Part shown: positions 18,833 to 28,229 of the stretch, in pieces
Position numbering within the stretch: position 1 is the stretch's first letter
How the letters are laid out: each line of letters opens with the position of its first letter
Assembly (NCBI RefSeq): GCF_000380025.1
Contig: NZ_KB904184.1
Span: forward strand, 1-64,000
Source: Streptococcus entericus DSM 14446
GTDB taxonomy: Bacteria; Bacillota; Bacilli; Lactobacillales; Streptococcaceae
Length of the DNA: 64,000 nt
Direction of reading: 5' to 3'
The notes under the pieces: generated by a model
Told to the model about the DNA's origin: nothing
Databases searched by the model: none
What the model saw: only the letters and a program-made list of their open reading frames with translations
Position numbers and translations under genes: made by a program

Positions 18833-20522
18833 CTTTCCTCTTCGTTACCAACAAGCTAGCTACAACCGCAACCACAAAGATTATTTGTGGCAGGACAACT
18901 TCCCAACTTGGGTAAATACCCAGCCAGTCAATGCTTGGCAACCAAACGATATGGTGGCTTGAGACTTGATTAGTCAGCTGTAGGGTGTGGATGCTGACGC
19001 CTAACATTTTAAAGGCCAGTGCATAAATCAACCACCCCAAAACATAAAAGAGACGATGAATCGGTAATCGCTGAGCGGATACTAAAAAGATGATGCTCAA
19101 AACGAGCAAGCAAGCTAGTGCCAGCCCAATACCAATCAAGAAATCGCGCAGGGAGATATGAGGCAGTATGCCTGCATAAAACAAAATGGTCTCAGCTCCT
19201 TCACGAAAAACAGCTAAAAATGATAGAAGAAACATGGAAAAGAAAGATCCTGTTGACATGACAAGAGACAGTTGTTTTGTCATATAAGCTTGCCAGGCAG
19301 TAGCTTGAGATTTACGATGTAACCACATGCCGATGGTCAGCATCATCACAACCGCAAAAATACCAATAAATCCCTCTAAAATTTCACGGTTAGCACCTGA
19401 GGCAATAGTTGGAAAGAGCTGATGGAGCAACAAAGCTGTCACTGCACTCGCTACTAGTCCTGCTACTGCTCCGCCATATACCCAGCGTAAGCCTTTCTTT
19501 TGCCCGACTGAGCGTAAGACACCCACTAAACTCAAAACAATGAGCAGAGCTTCAACTCCTTCACGCAGGAGAATTAACATGCTATCAAGAGGCGTATAAG
19601 CCGCTGCTGTATCAATGGTTTTTAGCTGGCTAATTAACTCACGCAAGTCTTGCTGTGCCTTTTGCTCAGAAAATTTTGCCATGATAATTGGTGTTTGGCT
19701 CTCGACATGCCGATACAAGCTGGCATTTCGTGTACTGACGGCACTTTCAAAGCTCGGCCAAGCAAGGATGAACTCACGCAGGCGTTGCTGACCTTGGCTT
19801 AATTTTCCCTCATTAAAAGCATTTGTGGCTTCTTCTAAAGTGGCAATGCCTTGACCAAGACTAGAAATCTTAGCAGACTCAGCAACTTCTTCTCCTGCCG
19901 TAAAAGCCCTAAGTGCCGTTTCCAGTTCATCTAACTGACTGATGATCTGTGCTCTATCTAAAGGTTCAGTCTCGATAGCTGCTCGTAAAAAGGATAGAGC
20001 TGTTTCGATGCGACCATAATGCTTAATGGTTGGTCGCACCAGAACTTCATGTCTTGTCCAAACGCCATTAAAGGTTAAAAAGGCTGTTTTTAACTCCTCG
20101 CTGGAGTCTGAACTGGTTATGGTTTGACGTAGGCGCTCGAGAGCTGGAAAAACCTTATGCTCAAATTTAATCAGCTCAGCGTCGTAATCAACAGGGTTTT
20201 GTTCATTTTCAAACTGAAGTAGTTTTTTGGATAGGCTAGTTAGTTCAGCTTCTGTAATGATTTTATCCGATAAAATAGCGGTTAATTCAGCTGAAACATC
20301 TTGACCTGCTGGTGACTGACTCTCTGTTAAGGTAACAAAGGTTTGCTTTAGGTCTTCTATTTCTGCAAGAGCTTGCTCTGTATGCCTGTTCTGTAGCGCT
20401 GTTTTGGCATCAGAGATTTGGACAAAAAACTCACTGTAAGACTGGGCATAAACCGGACGGACAACAAGGATAAATATTGCTACTATCGCCAACACAAGCC
20501 TATTCAAACAAGTCTTGACCAA
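18807..20522 (-). CDS. efeU: FTR1 family iron permease with extracellular EfeO-like region (EfeU)
   Basis: The product has about 571 residues from a TTG start, which has AAGGAGG 6 nt upstream. A signal peptide ends at VYAQ. About 320 residues of helical extracellular domain follow, then a seven-helix FTR1 domain with two REGxE motifs, LREGVEALL and FREGAETIL, which bind ferric iron during transport. The upstream frame is open further but overlaps the peroxidase gene, and the SD decides the start. Confidence 0.9.
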   Translation of the reverse strand: MVKTCLNRLVLAIVAIFILVVRPVYAQSYSEFFVQISDAKTALQNRHTEQALAEIEDLKQTFVTLTESQSPAGQDVSAELTAILSDKIITEAELTSLSKKLLQFENEQNPVDYDAELIKFEHKVFPALERLRQTITSSDSSEELKTAFLTFNGVWTRHEVLVRPTIKHYGRIETALSFLRAAIETEPLDRAQIISQLDELETALRAFTAGEEVAESAKISSLGQGIATLEEATNAFNEGKLSQGQQRLREFILAWPSFESAVSTRNASLYRHVESQTPIIMAKFSEQKAQQDLRELISQLKTIDTAAAYTPLDSMLILLREGVEALLIVLSLVGVLRSVGQKKGLRWVYGGAVAGLVASAVTALLLHQLFPTIASGANREILEGFIGIFAVVMMLTIGMWLHRKSQATAWQAYMTKQLSLVMSTGSFFSMFLLSFLAVFREGAETILFYAGILPHISLRDFLIGIGLALACLLVLSIIFLVSAQRLPIHRLFYVLGWLIYALAFKMLGVSIHTLQLTNQVSSHHIVWLPSIDWLGIYPSWEVVLPQIIFVVAVVASLLVTKRKDGEKTHDN

Positions 20523-21741
20523 GATAGCCTCCTTTTTTGACACCTGCAAAACATGCAAAGAGACCAGAACCGATATGGGTGATGTATTCATTGAGCTTAT
20601 CACTAGCCCCCATCATGGTTTGGATTTTAACAAATTGGTCTGGATCTTTTTGAAAGGAAATAAAGAGCAGACCAGATTCAAATTGACCCGTTGTTTCGTT
20701 AATGCCATCAGAGTAGCTATACGAACGGCGGTAGAGCTCTAGCCCAGTTTTTTTTGCCAGGTGAACATGGGAATCAACAGGAATCATTGGATTGCCTTGG
20801 GCATCCTTTTTCTCAATATCAACTGGGGCAAATTCATCTGTTTCACCTAAGGGAGCTCCGCTGATTTTATGACGACCGAAGGTGTTTTCTTGCTCTTTCA
20901 AACTGGTCCTATCCCAGGTTTCTAAGTGCATACGAATTTTTCGGATAGCCATAAACGTCCCATCTTGCAACCAATCTTTGCCGTCATACCAAATGATATC
21001 TTGTTGGTCTTTGGGTCTTGTCGCATTAGCCGTTCCATCCTTAAAACCAAAAAGATTACGCGGTGTTTCTTTGCCATTACCAATAGCAGTAAAACCAGAC
21101 TGGCTCCATTTCATGGTCACTGAACCTCTGGCTTTTCTGATTAAATTCCGTACAGCATGAAAAGCAACTTGTTCATCATCTGCACAGGCCTGAATCACGA
21201 TGTCGCCCCCAGTATAACGGTCCTCTAGTTGCTCTCCAGGAAATGGTGGAAAATCTTTGAAAACACTAGGAATTTTATGGGGCCAGCCTAATTTTTCCAG
21301 AAAACGTCTGCTAATGCCAAAGGTCAAGGTTAAGCGATAAGGATTGAGCCCAACCGTTTCCCCTGTATCTTTTGGTGGGACGTGCGGATTATTGGGTTGG
21401 TCTTCGACAATTTTACCATCAATAAGGTTTTCAGCATAAGCTGTCCAATCTTTAAAGACTTGACGCAACTGTTGTTGATCTGTTGTCGCCAAATCTAATA
21501 CCACAAGGTAGATATTTTTTTGAGTTGGGCTGACAATACCTGCTTGATGACGTCCATGAAAGGCAAAACGATCCTGCCCAATTATTTCTTTCTTGGCTGT
21601 TTGAACTTGTTTCGTGAGAAGACCACCAACAACCGTTGAGCCGACCAGCGCTCCAGCACCTGCTAAACTAGCCTGCTTAAGAAAATCTCTCCTGCTCAGC
21701 TTTTTATCGAAAAAGCCTGTTTTTTTATCATCTTGAGTCAT
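20500..21741 (-). CDS. efeB: Tat-exported Dyp-type heme peroxidase (EfeB)
   Basis: The 413-residue protein begins with a Tat signal: SRRDFLKQ followed by a hydrophobic AGAGALVG segment. The Dyp fold shows the distal GFKDGTANA motif and the proximal histidine in IRMHLETW. EfeB/YwbN enzymes bind heme and feed iron to the EfeUO permease. It is the obvious Tat substrate in the window, with tatC and tatA encoded downstream in the same operon. Confidence 0.95.
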   Translation of the reverse strand: MTQDDKKTGFFDKKLSRRDFLKQASLAGAGALVGSTVVGGLLTKQVQTAKKEIIGQDRFAFHGRHQAGIVSPTQKNIYLVVLDLATTDQQQLRQVFKDWTAYAENLIDGKIVEDQPNNPHVPPKDTGETVGLNPYRLTLTFGISRRFLEKLGWPHKIPSVFKDFPPFPGEQLEDRYTGGDIVIQACADDEQVAFHAVRNLIRKARGSVTMKWSQSGFTAIGNGKETPRNLFGFKDGTANATRPKDQQDIIWYDGKDWLQDGTFMAIRKIRMHLETWDRTSLKEQENTFGRHKISGAPLGETDEFAPVDIEKKDAQGNPMIPVDSHVHLAKKTGLELYRRSYSYSDGINETTGQFESGLLFISFQKDPDQFVKIQTMMGASDKLNEYITHIGSGLFACFAGVKKGGYLGQDLFE

Positions 21742-21750
21742 CTATTTCTC

Positions 21751-22617
21751 CTACTCAATGACAATTCCCATTTGTGATAAGGGTTCACCTAGCTTAGTGA
21801 CTGCTTCTGACAAGGCGCGTGTGTCTTCCTTAGTCAAGTCAGTATAAGACTTGTAGTTGGTGCTATTTGTCATATGGCTATCAAGCAGCGCATGTACATC
21901 AGCAAATCGTACCTCCAAATCCTCAACAAGGCTTGCACTCTTTTCTTGCAAGAGTGGTCGGAATAGGTCAAAAATCTTTTCTGCTCCCTCGATATTGGCA
22001 CGGAAGTCGTACAGGTCAGTATGAGAGTAGATTTCTTCCTCGCCTGTTATCTTGCTGGTGGCAACCTCATTGAGCAAATCGACTGCTCCAGCCGTCATCA
22101 TATCAGGGGTCACATCAACTGTCGCTACCTTAGCACGGAGTTCCTTGATGTCTTTAACCAACTGGTCAGCAAATACTTCTGTGCCTTCGGTTGTGCTACC
22201 TTCCCAAAGAATACGCTCAATACGGTGAAAACCAGACCAGCCTTCTTCTGTGTTGTTCTCATCGACATAGTCTACCAAGCGAAAATCAATCCGAACATCT
22301 AACTCACCGAAGCTCTCTGCGATAGGTTCACTCCGTTCATAAGCCATTCTGATAAGGGGATACTGCGCTTTAGCTTCTTCAAGTTTGCCCGCTTTTAAGA
22401 GCTCTGCCCATTTTTCGGTATCCGTCAGCAGCTGGTCGATTTGTTGTTCAACAAAAATACGATAGTCAGTGGTTATTTTAGATAGTTTGGTTTGATTAGC
22501 ACTAACCTGCTCAGTAGTTGCAGTGGTTGGTGCTGTCTGATGGCTAGGAGTGGTACAAGCCACCAAACTCAACACAGAAACACTTAATAAAGAATAGCTA
22601 AAAATTCGTTTCATCAT
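21751..22617 (-). CDS. efeO: Iron-uptake lipoprotein EfeO/EfeM (imelysin family)
   Basis: The 288-residue protein has a lipoprotein signal with lipobox LVAC at about residues 18-21. The M75/imelysin-like domain carries the HxxE motif in GFHRIERILWEG, a proposed metal site. It has no cupredoxin domain, as in the shorter EfeM form. It is the first gene of efeO-efeB-efeU-tatC-tatA-osmC and probably delivers iron to the FTR1 permease. Confidence 0.9.
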   Translation of the reverse strand: MMKRIFSYSLLSVSVLSLVACTTPSHQTAPTTATTEQVSANQTKLSKITTDYRIFVEQQIDQLLTDTEKWAELLKAGKLEEAKAQYPLIRMAYERSEPIAESFGELDVRIDFRLVDYVDENNTEEGWSGFHRIERILWEGSTTEGTEVFADQLVKDIKELRAKVATVDVTPDMMTAGAVDLLNEVATSKITGEEEIYSHTDLYDFRANIEGAEKIFDLFRPLLQEKSASLVEDLEVRFADVHALLDSHMTNSTNYKSYTDLTKEDTRALSEAVTKLGEPLSQMGIVIE

Positions 22618-22642
22618 AACCTCTTTTCTAATGTACTATTTC

Positions 22643-22671
22643 ATTATAAGGGATTGCTTGCTGTCCGTAAA
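22643..22671 (-). promoter_or_regulatory. Promoter of the efe-tat operon
   Basis: On the minus strand TTTACG, 17 bp and TATAAT precede efeO by about 25 bp. No clear iron-regulator operator could be recognised by eye. Confidence 0.55.
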
Positions 22672-22741
22672 CACTTTCAGAAAAACGATAACGGTTATAA
22701 AGAAAACTAACAGGGCTTGTTTATTATCTTAACCATAATAA

Positions 22742-22772
22742 ATTAAAAAACCTAGGAGCTCACCTAGGTTTG
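22742..22772 (-). terminator. Intrinsic terminator after pcrA
   Basis: AAACCTAGG and CCTAGGTTT form a 9-bp stem with a 6-nt loop; on the minus strand a T run follows. Confidence 0.85.
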
Positions 22773-22796
22773 TGTCACTTCTGATAGGGAATTGAC

Positions 22797-25076
22797 TTAG
22801 TCTTTCTTCTTCTCAATCGGTGCTAGGCTGGCCAGCAATTTTTTGAGACCGACTTCTGGGAACTTGATTTTGAGTTCTTGGCTACTGCCTGTACCTGTGA
22901 CTTCAAGCACCAAGCCTTCTCCCCATTTGCGGTGGATAGCAGTGTCTCCCACCTGCCAGTCGGATACCTTGGCATTTGGTTGACCTCCACTTGGTCGGAC
23001 AGGTTGTCCGAAGGCAGCTGGGCGAGCCTGAGCCTTGCGAGCTTGCAGGGCTTGAGATAAGCTCATGCCCTGACCAAACTGTGTCGCTCCGCCATTTGCA
23101 GAAGAGGCAATAAAGGAAGTATGGGCTGGACGCGCCAGTCCCTGATAGTCCAGTAAATCACCAGAAATCTCGTTGATGAAACGGCTAGGGCGGTTGTAGC
23201 CCAGTTTCCCAAAAAGGGTGCGAGCGTTGGCGTTGGTCAGGTAGAGCTGGGTTTCCGCCCGAGTGATGCCGACATAAGCTAGACGGCGCTCCTCCTCCAA
23301 TTCCTCTGGACTTTCAGTTGCACGACTGAGCGGAAAGACACCCTCTTCCATGCCGATGAGAAAGACCAGCGGAAACTCCAGCCCTTTAGCGGCATGGAGG
23401 GTCATAAGAGTCACCTCAGCACTCTGGCTATCGCCGTCGTCAGTATCTGCAATTAAAGCCAAGTCATTGAGGAATCGGCTGAGTTTATCTAGCCCTGTCT
23501 CTTCTGTCATCTCGTCCTTGTCGTCAAAGTTCTTGGTCACAGAGAGAAACTCTCGAATATTTTCCACCCGCGCCTGACTTTCTAAGGTATTTTGTAACTC
23601 AAGGGCGGATAGGTAGCCTGTCTTGTCAAGAACGGTCTCCACTAACTCAGTCAAACTATAATTGTCTAATCGGTCACGGAGATTGAGCAAGAGATTACCC
23701 AGTTCAAAGAGAGCTTGAGCGGCCTTGCCCTTGATGCCAGATAGCATAACCTGACTGGCTCCCTCCAGCAAGGATATGCCAGCTGGATAGGCAAAATCGC
23801 GAAGCTTATCCAGCGTTCCTGGTCCCACCCCACGCTTGGGTTCGTTGACAATTCGCTCAAAGCTCATGTTATCAGCAGGGTTAGCAAGCACATTCAGGTA
23901 GGCGATGACATCGCGAATTTCCTTGCGGTTGTAGAACTTGGTTCCACCGACCATGGTGTAAGGGATATTGGCCTTTAGCAGGGCTTCCTCAATGGTACGA
24001 GACTGGGCATTCGTCCGATAGAGCACAGCCATATCCTTGAAAGACCTGCCCTCCTGTCTGACAGCTTGATCAATCTGGCTAGCGACAAAAATTGCTTCCT
24101 CATGCTCATCACGCGCCCGATAATAAACCAACTTGCCGCCGTCATCATTTTGCGTCCAGAGTTTCTTGTCCCTGCGGTTCTTGTTATTCTTGATAACATC
24201 ATTAGCAGCCTGCAAGATGGTCTTGGTTGAGCGGTAGTTCTCCTCCAAGAGCACTACCTTAGCCTCAGGATAGTCCTTTTCAAAATCTAGGATATTCTGC
24301 ATATCCGCGCCCCGCCAGCCGTAGATAGACTGGTCTGCGTCTCCGACCACACAAATATTGCGAAAACGAGAGGCCAAGAGCTTAACCAGCTGGTACTGAG
24401 CATGGTTGGTGTCCTGATACTCGTCCACGTGGATATACTGGTAACGGTTTTGGTAATAGCTGAGCACCTCTGGTTGTTCGTCAAAGAGGCGCAGGGTCAC
24501 CATAATCAGGTCATCAAAGTCCATGGCCTCGCTGCGGCGCAGTTCAGCCTGATAGAGCTTGTAGCACTTGGCGACCATTTGTGTGTAGAGATCGCCAGCC
24601 TGCATCTCGTAGGCCTTGTCGTCCAGTAAATCATTTTTAGCATTGGAAATGGTGCCTAAAATCGCGCGTTCATTCCATTTTTTTGGATCCAGATTGAGCT
24701 GTTTGAGGATACGCTTCATCAGCGTCCGCTGCTCACCAGGATCAACGATGGTAAAGTTGCGACCATAGCCGATTTTGTCTCCCTCACGGCGTAAGATTCT
24801 CACGCACATGGCGTGAAAAGTGGCAATCAAGGTATCCGCTGTCGCTGGATTGAGGGCCATAGCACGCTCTTTCATCTCGCGTGCGGCCTTATTGGTAAAG
24901 GTGATGGCGAGAATGTTCCAAGGTGCCACACCGACCTCATCAATCAGATAAGCGATACGATGGGTCAATACCCTGGTCTTACCAGAGCCAGCCCCAGCCA
25001 TAATCAAGAGCGGACCCTGCGTTGTCTGTACAGCCTCTGCCTGTTTGTCATTCATTCCGTTTAATAATGGGTTCAT
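22797..25076 (-). CDS. pcrA: ATP-dependent DNA helicase PcrA
   Basis: The 759-residue protein is a UvrD/Rep-type 3'-5' helicase used in repair and in clearing transcription-replication conflicts. Walker [11 protein letters not shown] is at the N-terminus, motif II reads VDEYQDT, and [20 protein letters not shown] and [10 protein letters not shown] are all present. A C-terminal Tudor-like RNA-polymerase-binding region begins near [15 protein letters not shown]. Its promoter is divergent from the CDF gene. Confidence 0.98.
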   Translation of the reverse strand: MNPLLNGMNDKQAEAVQTTQGPLLIMAGAGSGKTRVLTHRIAYLIDEVGVAPWNILAITFTNKAAREMKERAMALNPATADTLIATFHAMCVRILRREGDKIGYGRNFTIVDPGEQRTLMKRILKQLNLDPKKWNERAILGTISNAKNDLLDDKAYEMQAGDLYTQMVAKCYKLYQAELRRSEAMDFDDLIMVTLRLFDEQPEVLSYYQNRYQYIHVDEYQDTNHAQYQLVKLLASRFRNICVVGDADQSIYGWRGADMQNILDFEKDYPEAKVVLLEENYRSTKTILQAANDVIKNNKNRRDKKLWTQNDDGGKLVYYRARDEHEEAIFVASQIDQAVRQEGRSFKDMAVLYRTNAQSRTIEEALLKANIPYTMVGGTKFYNRKEIRDVIAYLNVLANPADNMSFERIVNEPKRGVGPGTLDKLRDFAYPAGISLLEGASQVMLSGIKGKAAQALFELGNLLLNLRDRLDNYSLTELVETVLDKTGYLSALELQNTLESQARVENIREFLSVTKNFDDKDEMTEETGLDKLSRFLNDLALIADTDDGDSQSAEVTLMTLHAAKGLEFPLVFLIGMEEGVFPLSRATESPEELEEERRLAYVGITRAETQLYLTNANARTLFGKLGYNRPSRFINEISGDLLDYQGLARPAHTSFIASSANGGATQFGQGMSLSQALQARKAQARPAAFGQPVRPSGGQPNAKVSDWQVGDTAIHRKWGEGLVLEVTGTGSSQELKIKFPEVGLKKLLASLAPIEKKKD

Positions 25077-25102
25077 ATCATCCTCATTTCTTTGTCTTGA
25101 AA

Positions 25103-25111
25103 ATTATAGCA
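25103..25111 (-). promoter_or_regulatory. Extended -10 promoter of pcrA
   Basis: TGC-TATAAT on the minus strand about 30 bp before the pcrA start. Confidence 0.6.
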
Positions 25112-25160
25112 CATTTCCATCAGGAAAAAAAGAATGGCACAAGCGATTTGCGCCATTTCG

Positions 25161-25178
25161 TGCTATAATAGTCTCATG
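25161..25178 (+). promoter_or_regulatory. Extended -10 promoter giving a leaderless CDF transporter start
   Basis: TGC-TATAAT ends at 25169 and the ATG follows after 6 nt (AGTCTC). No Shine-Dalgarno sequence is present. Geometry is the same as at ylxM. Confidence 0.7.
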
Positions 25179-26369
25179 ACACATCCTAGTAAGAACCTTA
25201 AGTTAGCGGAGCGTGGACCGCTGATTAGCATTGTGACCTATCTCGTTTTAGCCATCAGCAAATTGACCGCTGGGTATTGGTTGACGTCATCGTCACTCAT
25301 TGCCGATGGCTTTAACAACCTTTCAGACATTCTGGGAAACTTGGCCATCCTCATCGGACTAAAAATGGCACAGAAACCAGCCGACGGTGACCATAAATTT
25401 GGGCACTGGAAAATTGAAGATTTGGCCAGTCTGGTTACTTCTTTTCTGATGTTTGTGGTGGGGTTTCAGGTTCTGGTTCAAACAGCTAGAGACATTGTCG
25501 CTGACAGCCCTGTGACAGCTGACCCTCTAGGCAGTCTGGTCGGCTTGGTCTCAGCTGGCGTCATGTTTGCCCTCTACCGCTATAACAAGCACCTGTCTCA
25601 AACCCTAAAGTCGGGCTCACTCCTAGCTGCTGCCAAGGACAACCTCTCAGACGCGGTGACTTCGCTTGGAACCAGCTTAGCTATTGTCGCCTCAACCCTC
25701 AAGTTTCCCCTACTTGATAAACTCGTTGCCTTGGTTATCACGCTTTTTATCCTCAAAACCGCCTATGAGATCTTCAGCCGCGCTACCTTTAGTTTGTCGG
25801 ACGGCTTTGACGACCAGCACCTGACTCAGTATGAAACGGCTATCCTCCAGTTGCCTAAGGTTTTGGCAGTCAAATCCCAAAGGGGTCGAACCTACGGTTC
25901 GAATGTGTATCTAGACATCGTGCTGGAAATGCACCCCGACCTATCGGTTTACGAGAGCCACGAGGTAACTGAACAGGTCGAGCAGCTCCTACGTGACCAG
26001 TTTGGTGTCTACGACATTGACATTCACGTCGAGCCTTCTCCTGTTCCTGAGGACGAAGTCTACGAAAATGTTTACCGCAAGCTCATTAAACTGGAAAAAA
26101 CTGTCCTCTCTAAAATCCCAGATTACGAGAACTTGTTGGCAAGTGAATTTAGATATGTTGATTATAGAGGTCAAGTCCTTTCGGCAAGAGACTTTGACCA
26201 TGATAAACCATCCGTCGGCAACGACATGACAGCTGTTGAACTAGTCTCTATCAGTCAGAAAACCAAACTCCTGACCTACGAGCTGGACGGCTGTCATCAC
26301 AGCTCCCTCTGGCGACGGCATGAAACCTGGCAACTGATGTTTCATCAGGTAACAGAAATCCCTCGTTAA
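25176..26369 (+). CDS. Cation diffusion facilitator (CDF) metal exporter
   Basis: The protein has 397 residues. Six membrane helices carry the paired metal motifs ADGFNNLSD and AAKDNLSD, and HKFGHWKIE is also typical. A cytoplasmic ferredoxin-like domain and an extra C-terminal extension follow, as in the streptococcal manganese exporter MntE; the metal is inferred. I start at MTHPSKNLKL, because the upstream extension runs through the promoter. The ATG is 6 nt after an extended -10. Confidence 0.88.
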   Translation: MTHPSKNLKLAERGPLISIVTYLVLAISKLTAGYWLTSSSLIADGFNNLSDILGNLAILIGLKMAQKPADGDHKFGHWKIEDLASLVTSFLMFVVGFQVLVQTARDIVADSPVTADPLGSLVGLVSAGVMFALYRYNKHLSQTLKSGSLLAAAKDNLSDAVTSLGTSLAIVASTLKFPLLDKLVALVITLFILKTAYEIFSRATFSLSDGFDDQHLTQYETAILQLPKVLAVKSQRGRTYGSNVYLDIVLEMHPDLSVYESHEVTEQVEQLLRDQFGVYDIDIHVEPSPVPEDEVYENVYRKLIKLEKTVLSKIPDYENLLASEFRYVDYRGQVLSARDFDHDKPSVGNDMTAVELVSISQKTKLLTYELDGCHHSSLWRRHETWQLMFHQVTEIPR

Positions 26370-26392
26370 GTAAACCTTAGCGAGGGATTTCA
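26356..26392 (+). terminator. Possible terminator overlapping the CDF gene stop
   Basis: GAAATCCCTCG and CGAGGGATTTC form an 11-bp perfect stem around the stop codon, but only a weak T tract follows. Confidence 0.45.
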
Positions 26393-26399
26393 TATATCG

Positions 26400-26780
26400 T
26401 CATCGTAAAACAGCTTCTGCCAAGGCTTGTTGAATCTGGATGACACTGTTATCGCTCTTGAATTGGAGAATTTCAGCCGGTTCTGCTGCCGAGGAAATCC
26501 AAATTTTCAACTCAGAGTCAAGGTCAAAATGACCAGAGGTTTCAACAGTAAAACGTGAAATGGAACGATAAGGAATGGACTTGTAAGAGACTTTTTTTCC
26601 AGTTACTCCCTGTTTATCCACTAAAATTAAACGTTTCTCTGTAAACACAATCAAGTCGCGAATCAAGCTAAAAGCTAGGTGTACCTGTTCGTTTGGAATG
26701 AGAATGTCTGCTAAGTCGCGCTCGACCTTGTCATTATCACGCTGGGACGCATTGCCCAAAAGTCCTGAAAATAATCCCAT
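26400..26780 (-). CDS. PH domain-containing protein
   Basis: The 126-residue protein matches the bacterial pleckstrin-homology family (bPH, YvbH-like): LIRDLIVFTEKRLILVDKQGVTGKK followed by YRSISRFTVET. There is no membrane segment. It starts 12 bp after the VTT-domain membrane protein gene, with AAGGAG upstream, and the pair should be co-transcribed. The function of these PH proteins is not established. Confidence 0.82.
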   Translation of the reverse strand: MGLFSGLLGNASQRDNDKVERDLADILIPNEQVHLAFSLIRDLIVFTEKRLILVDKQGVTGKKVSYKSIPYRSISRFTVETSGHFDLDSELKIWISSAAEPAEILQFKSDNSVIQIQQALAEAVLR

Positions 26781-26792
26781 AGTTATCTCCTT

Positions 26793-27392
26793 TTATTTGA
26801 ATAGATGAATTAAGTACTGTAAAAACTTTGCGCCATAAACCCACAGCACAGAGTAGCCGATGATGGAAAATGGTTTTGTCAGCAAAATAATGGTCGTAAA
26901 GCGTCGCAAGCTCATCTTGGTCAAGCCTGTTATCATCACCATAATATCAGCTGGTGAGACAGGAGAGACCATACAAAAGATAAAGAACCATTCATACGTT
27001 TTACTCTCTAACTTCTTCTCGTACTTGTTGAACTCACTTTCTTTGACAAATAACAAAATGAAAGCTTTGCCATATTTCTTAACCAAGAGAAAGAGCAAAA
27101 TGCTACCGATGACAATACCTGTATAGTTGTAAATAAAGCCCCATATTGGACCAAAAACCAAGGCACCTGCTACTGTCGTGACCCCACCTGGAATAATTGG
27201 AATAACGATTTGAACGATTTGAATGAGAATAAAAATAACAGGAGCAAGTAATTTGTACTGTAAGACCCAATCTTTGAACGCATTACTATCATTTAGGATC
27301 CCTTGCTTAAAGAGCCAGATAACCATGACTGCCGAGCCTACCAGAGCTAAAATACCTAAAATCTGGAAAAATTGCTGTAATCGTTTATACAT
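26793..27392 (-). CDS. TVP38/TMEM64 (VTT domain) membrane protein
   Basis: The 199-residue protein has about five membrane segments and the VTT/DedA-like re-entrant region GGVTTVAGALVFGPIWGFIYNYTG. The family includes lipid scramblases and transporters of undecaprenyl phosphate. The ATG lies 6 nt after TGG-TATGAT and no ribosome binding site is visible, so it looks leaderless. The PH-domain gene follows. Confidence 0.87.
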   Translation of the reverse strand: MYKRLQQFFQILGILALVGSAVMVIWLFKQGILNDSNAFKDWVLQYKLLAPVIFILIQIVQIVIPIIPGGVTTVAGALVFGPIWGFIYNYTGIVIGSILLFLLVKKYGKAFILLFVKESEFNKYEKKLESKTYEWFFIFCMVSPVSPADIMVMITGLTKMSLRRFTTIILLTKPFSIIGYSVLWVYGAKFLQYLIHLFK

Positions 27393-27398
27393 GATTCT

Positions 27399-27407
27399 AT
27401 CATACCA
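27399..27407 (-). promoter_or_regulatory. Extended -10 promoter giving a leaderless VTT-protein start
   Basis: On the minus strand TGG-TATGAT is followed by AGAATC and then the ATG, the same 6-nt spacing as at ylxM and the CDF gene. Confidence 0.6.
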
Positions 27408-27469
27408 AAATCTTTTTTATTTTGCTATTTTTTACTGTTTATGTTACAATGTTGTAAGTATCATAATTC

Positions 27470-27813
27470 GGGGTCGTTACGGATTCGACAGGCATTATGA
27501 GGCATGTTCTGCAACTCGTGTGGCGACGTTAACGCTCAGTTAAATATAACTGCAAAAAATAACACTTCTTACGCTCTCGCAGCTTAATAACCTGCAAGCG
27601 TGACTGACGGCTGTTTGCTTACGGCAACCTGAGGTCTTAATTTAGTAAGCTGGTTGACAAGAGATGTTTTGTGCTTGTCAACGAGATTTAAAAACTCGCT
27701 AGTCGCAGGCCTGAGTGGTGTGTCGGCGATTAGTTAAAGCAAAACACCACCTATGGTTGTAGACGAATATGTTAGCAGGTGTTTGGACGTGGGTTCGACT
27801 CCCACCGGCTCCA
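27470..27813 (+). ncRNA. ssrA: Transfer-messenger RNA (tmRNA)
   Basis: The 5' GGGGTCG pairs with the 3' CGGCTCC of the acceptor stem, and the T-arm GGGTTCGACTCCC precedes CCA. The tag frame at 27552-27587 encodes AKNNTSYALAA and a TAA stop, typical of streptococci. The RNA rescues stalled ribosomes with SmpB and marks the product for ClpXP. TGT-TACAAT lies about 20 bp upstream. Confidence 0.97.
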
Positions 27814-27843
27814 TAATAAGTTCTTAAAAATTTTTTAAAATAG

Positions 27844-27879
27844 CTAAAGACGTTGTTAAAGCAGCGTCTTTAGTTTTTA
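27844..27879 (+). terminator. Intrinsic terminator after ssrA
   Basis: CTAAAGACG pairs with CGTCTTTAG, followed by TTTTT. Confidence 0.85.
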
Positions 27880-28147
27880 CCTTGCTAATTTGCAATATTT
27901 TAAAATATCATTTATCACGGTTTAACAGTCGGTTCTGTCAGTCCGGCTGTTTCTTGCTTAATAACAGATGTCGCTAAATACCTTGTCTAACATCATATAG
28001 AGTGGGGCTTAATCGGTTTATCGCCAGAGCTATAAAGCTGATGACATCACCTCATTAGGGAGTAGAGATGATCTGCAACTCACCATTTCTTACCGCAAGG
28101 TTCAGTCACTTTGGAGCGCTCAGCTACGTCTTACTTAACGAATAATA
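27880..28147. other. Intergenic region between ssrA and nox
   Basis: About 270 bp with no gene I can name. A plus-strand frame ending near 28140 reads SYKADDITSLGSRDDLQLTI and ISYRKVQSLWSAQLRLT, which is protein-like, but has no start or binding site. It may be a gene remnant. Confidence 0.35.
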
Positions 28148-28181
28148 ATAAAAAGGAGAGAACTAATTTAGTCCTCTCCAA
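28146..28181 (-). terminator. Intrinsic terminator after nox
   Basis: GGAGAGAACT and AGTCCTCTCC form a stem with one G-T-type pair; on the minus strand it ends in TTTTTATTATT. Confidence 0.8.
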
Positions 28182-28229
28182 ATTTTAGCGTTTTGCTAAT
28201 TTATTTAAGGGCGATAATAATTTAAAATC

